From positions 1 through 11,513 of the forward strand of contig JAOADG010000027.1 in assembly GCA_026417415.1 (NCBI GenBank): 11,513 nt of DNA. The letters run 5' to 3'. Source of the DNA: a bacterium (GTDB lineage Bacteria > Electryoneota > JAOADG01). The stretch's first letter is position 1, and every line of letters starts with the position of its first letter. Positions 7,336-11,513 of the stretch are shown one piece after another. Both the position numbers and the translations under genes were made by a program. Under the pieces are notes generated by a model. That model did not search any database and was not told the DNA's origin. It worked only from the letters and a program-made list of their open reading frames with translations.

Positions 7336-9539
7336 GTACAGCCATCCTCTTTCAATTGGACTTTTAGTACATCGTTTTCTAACACGATTCGAAGTTTGTA
7401 TTTGGAAAGGTTTGGGTTTGATTTTTTGACTTGGAGAATTTTAGGTAAGATTTCCTCATCAAACAAATCCTTCCAAATGTTAGGGTGTTTTCCTTTCTTG
7501 AGAATCCATTCAATAACAGTTTCATCCCATTCAAGATAGAAATTGCGCAAAGCCATTTTTTGATTGATAGTGGATAGAAAACGATTCTTAATCCATTCTG
7601 AAGTTTGCCATTCTTTAGGAACTGAACCGACTACGTGATCCACGCCAAGTTGAGCCAATTCTAAGAGAAAAGGTTGAACAATATAGAACTCTTCTTCTGT
7701 AGCAAGGTTTTTGCGAAAACCGTATTGTTTCTTTACTTCTATTTCAATATTGGACATGGTGAGTACCACGATTGCTTCACTGAGAATGATTTTTTGGTTA
7801 TTTGCTAAAGTAAAATATCCTTCTATGAGTGCATCTGAAATAAGATGAACAATTTTAGGGTGTGCATGATCAATATCTGTAAATTTTATCACACACCAAG
7901 GGTTTTGTATGACTTGGTGTAAAGGTAGTGTTGAATCAAACCCAACATAACCGTGTGGTGAACCAATCAATTGAGAAAGGGAATTGGGTTCGGTCAATTG
8001 GGACAAATCAATGGTAATCACTCGGTCTCGATTTTCAAACAAAGTTTCTGCTACCACTTCACAAAAGATATCAGCCAAATCTTTGGCTTCGCTATAAAAA
8101 ATCACTGATAAGTTTGGTTCGTTGGGTTGTAAATCGTATCGTTCAATGGTGGCGGACAAACGATTGATAATCTTATTTAAATCGTCTTCTTTGAGAATCT
8201 TGAGTTCATTGAGTTTTTCCCGAAGTTTTTCTACTTGATGAGCCATTTGAACGGGCATTCCAATAAATTCTTTGGATGCCTGAGCTGCAAGATCCACAGT
8301 TAGTTTCTTCTGATTGTTTGATAAAGCATAACTTACACTCTCTTCCAGTAAATCAAGTGCTTTGTCTGGGAATGAGCGATCTTGTAAATAAATATCAGCG
8401 TAATCGTATAATTTCTCAAAAATGTCGTCTTGAATTTCAATTGCAAAGGGTCCTTCGGAATAGTGTTGTTCGGAAAATCGCTTCATTACTTGGATGGTTC
8501 CCGCTTTATCCAAAGAATGAAGTCGCAAAATATGAAACCGTCGCTCAAATGCTTTATCGGGTTGAATGTACCGATTATATTCATCATCCGTTGTTGCACC
8601 AATCACTAAAATATCATCATCAGCTAAGGCAGGTTTTAGGATATTAGAGAGGTCAAGATTTCGTTGTGAACCTGCTCCAATCAGCATATGGAGTTCATCA
8701 ATGAAAAGGATGATGTTGGGCTTTTTTGCTTCGCGAAGTATCGCTTCCATTCTCCCTTCAATTTCACCGAGTAAAGAGGCATTAGATAAAATGGAACTGG
8801 TATAGATTTGATAGATCTGATAATTTTTTAATGCAATTGGCGCTTCATCCGTAGTTAAAAAATGGGCAAAACCTCGTACCAATTCAGTTTTTCCTACACC
8901 CGCAGGTCCCACGATTAAAGGATTTCGTTTGCGTTGATGAAGTAAAATCCTTGCTAACCGTTTGATTTCTAACTCTCTACCGGTAAAGCGTTGGAATTCA
9001 CCAGCCAGAGCTTTACTTGTTAAATTTTCACCATAGCGAAGAAGTACGGTATTTAGAGGATGATTAGTGCCAACGGAAGTGGGAGTGGTGGATGCATTGG
9101 CTACTTGATTTTCCTTTTTCATTTTGTATTTAGGTTTTTGTGGACTATTTGTGTCGGAACGGGATTGATTAGCATTTTCTGTATCAGTTGGTTGGATCGG
9201 ATTTTGGCGATAGTAACGGATTAGAATTTTGATGTAATGGCTCTCAAATACGCAATCAGAGCCATTTTCTTTTGCATATTGATAAGCTTCATCAAGTAGT
9301 TGTGAAAGATCTACGGTAGCACCAAAGTTCCCTTCAGCTAAGGCCTGTTTGAGTGTTTTAGTGAGTGTAGTCACATCATTAATTTCATTTTTTATTAACC
9401 CACCATTCCTTTCTACGGCTGCTAATAGATAGTGGTAGATCCCCACTTGATCGTGACCGTAATGTTTGGCACATTTCTGAGCATTTTGAATGAGTGTTCT
9501 CACACCCATCATTACAAAATCTTGATATTCTGTAGGCAT
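7296..9539 (-). CDS. ClpA-like AAA+ protein with degenerate second ATPase domain
   Basis: 747 residues, no signal peptide. Residues about 6-110 are a Clp N-domain with two repeats (MMGVRTLIQNAQ..., DLSQLLDEAYQYAKE...). A polar Asn/Ser/Thr/Lys linker spans about 111-160. The D1 ATPase (about 180-425) is intact: Walker A GPAGVGKT (211-218), Walker B ILFIDE (277-282), sensor GATTDDEY (314-321) and Arg fingers R333/R334; but its pore loop reads ASLLGEIE (254-261), with no tyrosine. A short linker follows, without the long ClpB coiled-coil M-domain. D2 (about 475-730) aligns in order with ClpA, but Walker A has become YSEAKDLA (482-489), the Walker B acidic pair has become TD (554-555), and the NR finger and GAR sensor-2 motifs are missing. 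The GYVG pore loop (530-533) is kept. It follows the small YbjN-like gene after 15 nt. Probably an unfoldase or remodelling ATPase; partner and client unknown. No clpP is in view. Confidence 0.85.
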   Translation of the reverse strand: MPTEYQDFVMMGVRTLIQNAQKCAKHYGHDQVGIYHYLLAAVERNGGLIKNEINDVTTLTKTLKQALAEGNFGATVDLSQLLDEAYQYAKENGSDCVFESHYIKILIRYYRQNPIQPTDTENANQSRSDTNSPQKPKYKMKKENQVANASTTPTSVGTNHPLNTVLLRYGENLTSKALAGEFQRFTGRELEIKRLARILLHQRKRNPLIVGPAGVGKTELVRGFAHFLTTDEAPIALKNYQIYQIYTSSILSNASLLGEIEGRMEAILREAKKPNIILFIDELHMLIGAGSQRNLDLSNILKPALADDDILVIGATTDDEYNRYIQPDKAFERRFHILRLHSLDKAGTIQVMKRFSEQHYSEGPFAIEIQDDIFEKLYDYADIYLQDRSFPDKALDLLEESVSYALSNNQKKLTVDLAAQASKEFIGMPVQMAHQVEKLREKLNELKILKEDDLNKIINRLSATIERYDLQPNEPNLSVIFYSEAKDLADIFCEVVAETLFENRDRVITIDLSQLTEPNSLSQLIGSPHGYVGFDSTLPLHQVIQNPWCVIKFTDIDHAHPKIVHLISDALIEGYFTLANNQKIILSEAIVVLTMSNIEIEVKKQYGFRKNLATEEEFYIVQPFLLELAQLGVDHVVGSVPKEWQTSEWIKNRFLSTINQKMALRNFYLEWDETVIEWILKKGKHPNIWKDLFDEEILPKILQVKKSNPNLSKYKLRIVLENDVLKVQLKEDGCTQGVGADEPNQGP

Positions 9540-9554
9540 AGGCGAATTTCCGTT

Positions 9555-10004
9555 TTATTCGTTTCCAAATGCGTGCATTCCGCCAAATTCGTGAATAATG
9601 AGATCGTCTAAATCATCAGCGGTTTTGGTTAAAGTATGCAATATCTTACTAAATTCATCTTGGGAGCATGTCTCAGCAATTAAACAATGGTTAAGTGTAA
9701 TCCAATCATCTTTGTCTATCGCTAACGCACCAATCTGAATAACAGAATTGATTCTTAGTAATTTTTTCAGTACTTCATTGGATAATTCTATATCTTTCAC
9801 AAGCGGGGCTATAAAAAGAATCAGTATCTTTTCATCTATAGTTTCGTCAAGAGGCGTAACGATTACATGTAAAAACGATGAGCCACGTGGAACGATAAAG
9901 ACAGGATTGTCTTCAGAGGCCAAAAATTGTTTGCCCAATTCTTCTTTTAGATAACGCTGTACGGTTTGATACACGGATTCATGGGTGGGACCTACAAAAT
10001 GCAT
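9555..10004 (-). CDS. YbjN / type III secretion chaperone-like small protein
   Basis: 149 residues, start ATG at 10004 with AGGGAG (10010-10015) 5 nt upstream. No signal peptide; two cysteines (107, 113). It follows the pattern of the CesT/YbjN chaperone-like fold: an N-terminal helix (HESVYQTVQRYLKEEL), antiparallel strands (PVFIVPRGSSFLHVIVTP, 34-51; KILILFIAPLV, 59-69), the LL-x-x-N motif (KKLLRINSV, 80-88), a strand pair (ALAIDKDDWITLNHCL, 93-108) and an acidic C-terminal helix ending in FGG (TADDLDDLIIHEFGG, 128-142). Proteins of this fold bind peptides or unfolded segments of partners, often as dimers. The assignment rests on pattern recognition without a search. It sits 15 nt upstream of the Clp-like gene on the same strand, so a client-binding or adaptor role for that ATPase is a reasonable inference. 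No secretion-system genes are in the window. Confidence 0.7.
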   Translation of the reverse strand: MHFVGPTHESVYQTVQRYLKEELGKQFLASEDNPVFIVPRGSSFLHVIVTPLDETIDEKILILFIAPLVKDIELSNEVLKKLLRINSVIQIGALAIDKDDWITLNHCLIAETCSQDEFSKILHTLTKTADDLDDLIIHEFGGMHAFGNE

Positions 10005-10055
10005 GATTACTCCCTAAAAATAGTTGAATACAAAATAAGTTTCATAATATACGAT
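10005..10055 (-). other. Short AT-rich gap upstream of the YbjN-like gene
   Basis: Apart from the Shine-Dalgarno at 10010-10015, these 51 very AT-rich bases show no hairpin typical of a terminator and no convincing -35/-10 pair. It is the largest gap in the minus-strand cluster and the likeliest place for an internal promoter. Confidence 0.4.
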
Positions 10056-11021
10056 TTATATGTCTAAAATCCACTTTTGTACCCCTTCTTGAAGCGAATG
10101 GAGCGGAATGCCTAGTTCTTGTTGAATGATGGTACTTCCAAACATCCAATTTTGATGGGCTGCGCGAAGAAGTGTTGGTGTAAATGAAGCAGAAACACCT
10201 AAAAGTGAACAGAGTTTTGCATTCAAAAAAGCAAAAGGGAGTAATATCCATTTTGGAAGGTTAAGATAAGGGGCTTTTCCATTACAGGCATCAGCAATGG
10301 TTTGAAAAAACTCTTGGAGGGTACAAACGGTTCCACCTAAGATATATTCACGAACTGGTTTACGTTCAATCATTTGGATAACTGCAGATACAACGTCTTC
10401 AATATAGACAAAAGATGCAACCGAATGTAATCCAGTAAACGTATAAAGTTTTTTGTTTGCTATCAATTTAGCAAATCTCGTGATGGAACCATGTGCACGT
10501 TTTCCATAAACAATGGATGGATGAAGAATTCCACAGGATTTACCTGCCTGAATCGCTTGTCTTACCAGTAAAGTGGCTTTCCGTTTGGTGATTTCATAAG
10601 GTGTTCCTTGTGTGGGTAGAGGGGTGTCAGCCCTTTCCAACAGTACCGATGTAGGACCAAAGGTGGCTACTGACCCAATCAATAAAAAATATTGGTGATT
10701 CTGAATTGCATTGATTAAACGTTCTGTTGCCCATACATTGATTTTTGTCATCCATTTTTCATCTTCATTGCCTACCTTAACCATCGCTGCACAATGAACA
10801 ATGGTATCAACTTGGCTTAATGCAGTACCCACGGAGAAACTTGGATCCAGCAAATCCCCTTGGACAACTTCCAAATGATGCGATGGATAGGAAATTGGAC
10901 TTACAATCGGCACAAGTTTACGTGGGTCACGAACCAAAACCCGTACTTGTTTGCCTATGCGGAGAAAAGTTTGCAGTAGATGTGAACCAATGAACCCAGT
11001 GGCACCGGTCAGAAAAATCAT
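10056..11021 (-). CDS. Extended SDR: NAD(P)-dependent epimerase/dehydratase or reductase
   Basis: 321 residues, about the usual length for the family. The Rossmann cofactor motif TGATGFIGS is at residues 5-13, at the very N-terminus, which supports the chosen start. Further family marks are the GDLLD acidic turn (55-59), HCAAMV (76-81), the active-site serine in GSVATFG (S117) and Tyr/Lys of YEITK (Y142, K146). HPSIVYG (167-173) follows, as in dihydroflavonol-reductase/3-beta-HSD-like members. R27 and R31 after the second strand may favour NADP, a weak inference. The C-terminal part (about 250-321), which sets substrate choice, does not identify a substrate to me. The start lies 6 nt after the stop codon of the upstream gene, so the two are probably co-translated. 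Roles in sugar-nucleotide, lipid or isoprenoid metabolism are all possible. Confidence 0.9.
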   Translation of the reverse strand: MIFLTGATGFIGSHLLQTFLRIGKQVRVLVRDPRKLVPIVSPISYPSHHLEVVQGDLLDPSFSVGTALSQVDTIVHCAAMVKVGNEDEKWMTKINVWATERLINAIQNHQYFLLIGSVATFGPTSVLLERADTPLPTQGTPYEITKRKATLLVRQAIQAGKSCGILHPSIVYGKRAHGSITRFAKLIANKKLYTFTGLHSVASFVYIEDVVSAVIQMIERKPVREYILGGTVCTLQEFFQTIADACNGKAPYLNLPKWILLPFAFLNAKLCSLLGVSASFTPTLLRAAHQNWMFGSTIIQQELGIPLHSLQEGVQKWILDI

Positions 11022-11027
11022 TGGGAC

Positions 11028-11513
11028 CTACAACTTTCGGCTGTCGTAAGCCCATTGTAACAATGCTTGACGCTGCTTCCGTCGGCAATTCCAATCGCCG
11101 GGATAACAGTGCTTTTGTAACTGTAAAATGTGTCGTTTCATCGCTTTCCACCGTTTGATTTGCCTGAGGTCGTCTTCATGCCTTCGTCCCATATAATACC
11201 GACAGTACCATTGAAACCAACCCCGTGGGTCATCTGGGTGGATCCACCCTTTGGCTCGCCAAACAGACAGTGGTTGACTGGCAAGTACACCAAAAAAATT
11301 CAATTTTGGATCTGCGCGTTTAGGACTTAGTTTTGCGTGCTCAAACCAATCCTTCGGAAACTCGTTTTGACAATCGGTCATATATTTTCCCCCGAACACT
11401 CCCAGAGCCAACATCTCTTTAGGAGTCAATTCAGGTTCAAAACCGAATTCAAAGTTTTGTCCCATTGGTTCAGTCAGAAGGTAGCGGTAACCTTGCTGCA
11501 TTTTATCGTAAAC
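11028..11513 (-). CDS. Conserved protein of unknown function, probably 5'-truncated by the window
   Basis: 157 residues from ATG 11501 to the TAG at 11028-11030, but the frame stays open to the window edge (codons for VYDK precede the methionine) and the 12 bases left show no Shine-Dalgarno, so the true start may lie outside. The sequence is soluble, rich in Trp, Tyr and basic residues, and without signal peptide or membrane segment. Marked blocks include TPKEMLALGVFGGKYMTDC (26-44), SQPLSVWRAKGWIHPDDP (75-92), RGWFQWYCRYYMGRR (93-107) and, near the end, CRRKQRQALLQWAYDSR (139-155). I recall these blocks from an uncharacterised family widely found in bacteria and some fungi; no function comes to mind and this was not searched. 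It is not a known catalytic fold to my eye. It ends 6 nt before the SDR gene. Confidence 0.75.
   Translation of the reverse strand, partial: VYDKMQQGYRYLLTEPMGQNFEFGFEPELTPKEMLALGVFGGKYMTDCQNEFPKDWFEHAKLSPKRADPKLNFFGVLASQPLSVWRAKGWIHPDDPRGWFQWYCRYYMGRRHEDDLRQIKRWKAMKRHILQLQKHCYPGDWNCRRKQRQALLQWAYDSRKL

Noticed and set aside
8276-8647. A 123-codon open frame on the plus strand inside the Clp-like gene
   Set aside because: Antisense to the conserved D1 sensor and Arg-finger coding region; no domain pattern of its own.
7296-9539. Calling the AAA+ protein ClpB disaggregase or type VI secretion ClpV
   Set aside because: The long ClpB coiled-coil M-domain is missing, D2 is degenerate, and no type VI secretion gene is in the window.
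9555-10004. A type III secretion locus based on the CesT-like protein
   Set aside because: No needle, export-gate or effector gene is nearby, and YbjN-like proteins are widespread outside secretion systems.
3066-10004. An anti-phage defence island (nucleotide cyclase, AAA ATPases)
   Set aside because: There is no effector nuclease, membrane-killing protein or cyclic-nucleotide-binding effector, and no mobile element. The cyclase-ATPase-TPR layout is a common signalling design.

Overview
The window holds eight protein-coding genes (the first and probably the last are cut by the window edges) and almost no spare DNA. I see no tRNA, rRNA, CRISPR array, insertion sequence, phage gene or integration site. 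Base composition is moderately AT-rich and looks even by eye. All internal genes start with ATG. Recognisable Shine-Dalgarno sequences (AAGGA, AGAGG, AGGGAG) precede several starts. Three products are exported or probably exported: two have clear signal peptides and the first belongs to a hydrolase type that is often secreted. A diderm (Gram-negative) environmental bacterium fits. The phylum cannot be fixed from this sequence: the PDZ-tailed hydrolase recalls Planctomycetes-type proteins, and the DGTR...G tail of the beta-helix protein recalls FCB-group or Planctomycetes secreted proteins, but both are family memories and not tests.

Layout, left to right. (1) 1-804 (+): the 3' end of a serine-hydrolase-type protein with a PDZ domain. 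(2) 878-2857 (-): a secreted 659-residue protein whose C-terminal half is about twelve copies of a ~27-residue repeat carrying D-x-x-G-[N/D]-D-x-Y. (3) A 208-bp divergent intergenic region with a CRP-like inverted repeat and a weak promoter candidate. (4) 3066-6092 (+): a 1008-residue class III nucleotide cyclase fused to a P-loop ATPase and TPRs, overlapping by 35 nt with (5) 6058-7335 (+), a secreted parallel beta-helix protein. (6) 7296-9539 (-): a ClpA-like double-AAA+ protein with an eroded second ATPase, overlapping gene 5 tail to tail by 40 nt. Upstream of it on the same strand are (7) 9555-10004, a small YbjN/type III secretion chaperone-like protein, (8) 10056-11021, an extended SDR (NAD-dependent epimerase/reductase-like), and (9) 11028-11513, a conserved protein of unknown function that runs off the window.

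How the genes may work together (inference). The minus-strand genes at 11513-7296 are spaced 6, 51 and 15 nt apart and could be one transcript. Within it, the small chaperone-fold protein and the Clp-like unfoldase are the tightest functional pair: a candidate client-handling module with no protease gene in view. The cyclase and beta-helix genes form a second transcription unit. It diverges from the repeat-protein gene, so a cyclic-nucleotide sensor lies between two large exported solenoid-like proteins, with a possible cAMP-receptor-type operator between them. The most unusual items are the Clp-like protein (active-looking D1 without the pore tyrosine, dead-looking D2 that keeps its GYVG pore loop), its YbjN-like partner, and the D-x-x-G-[N/D]-D-x-Y repeat protein.
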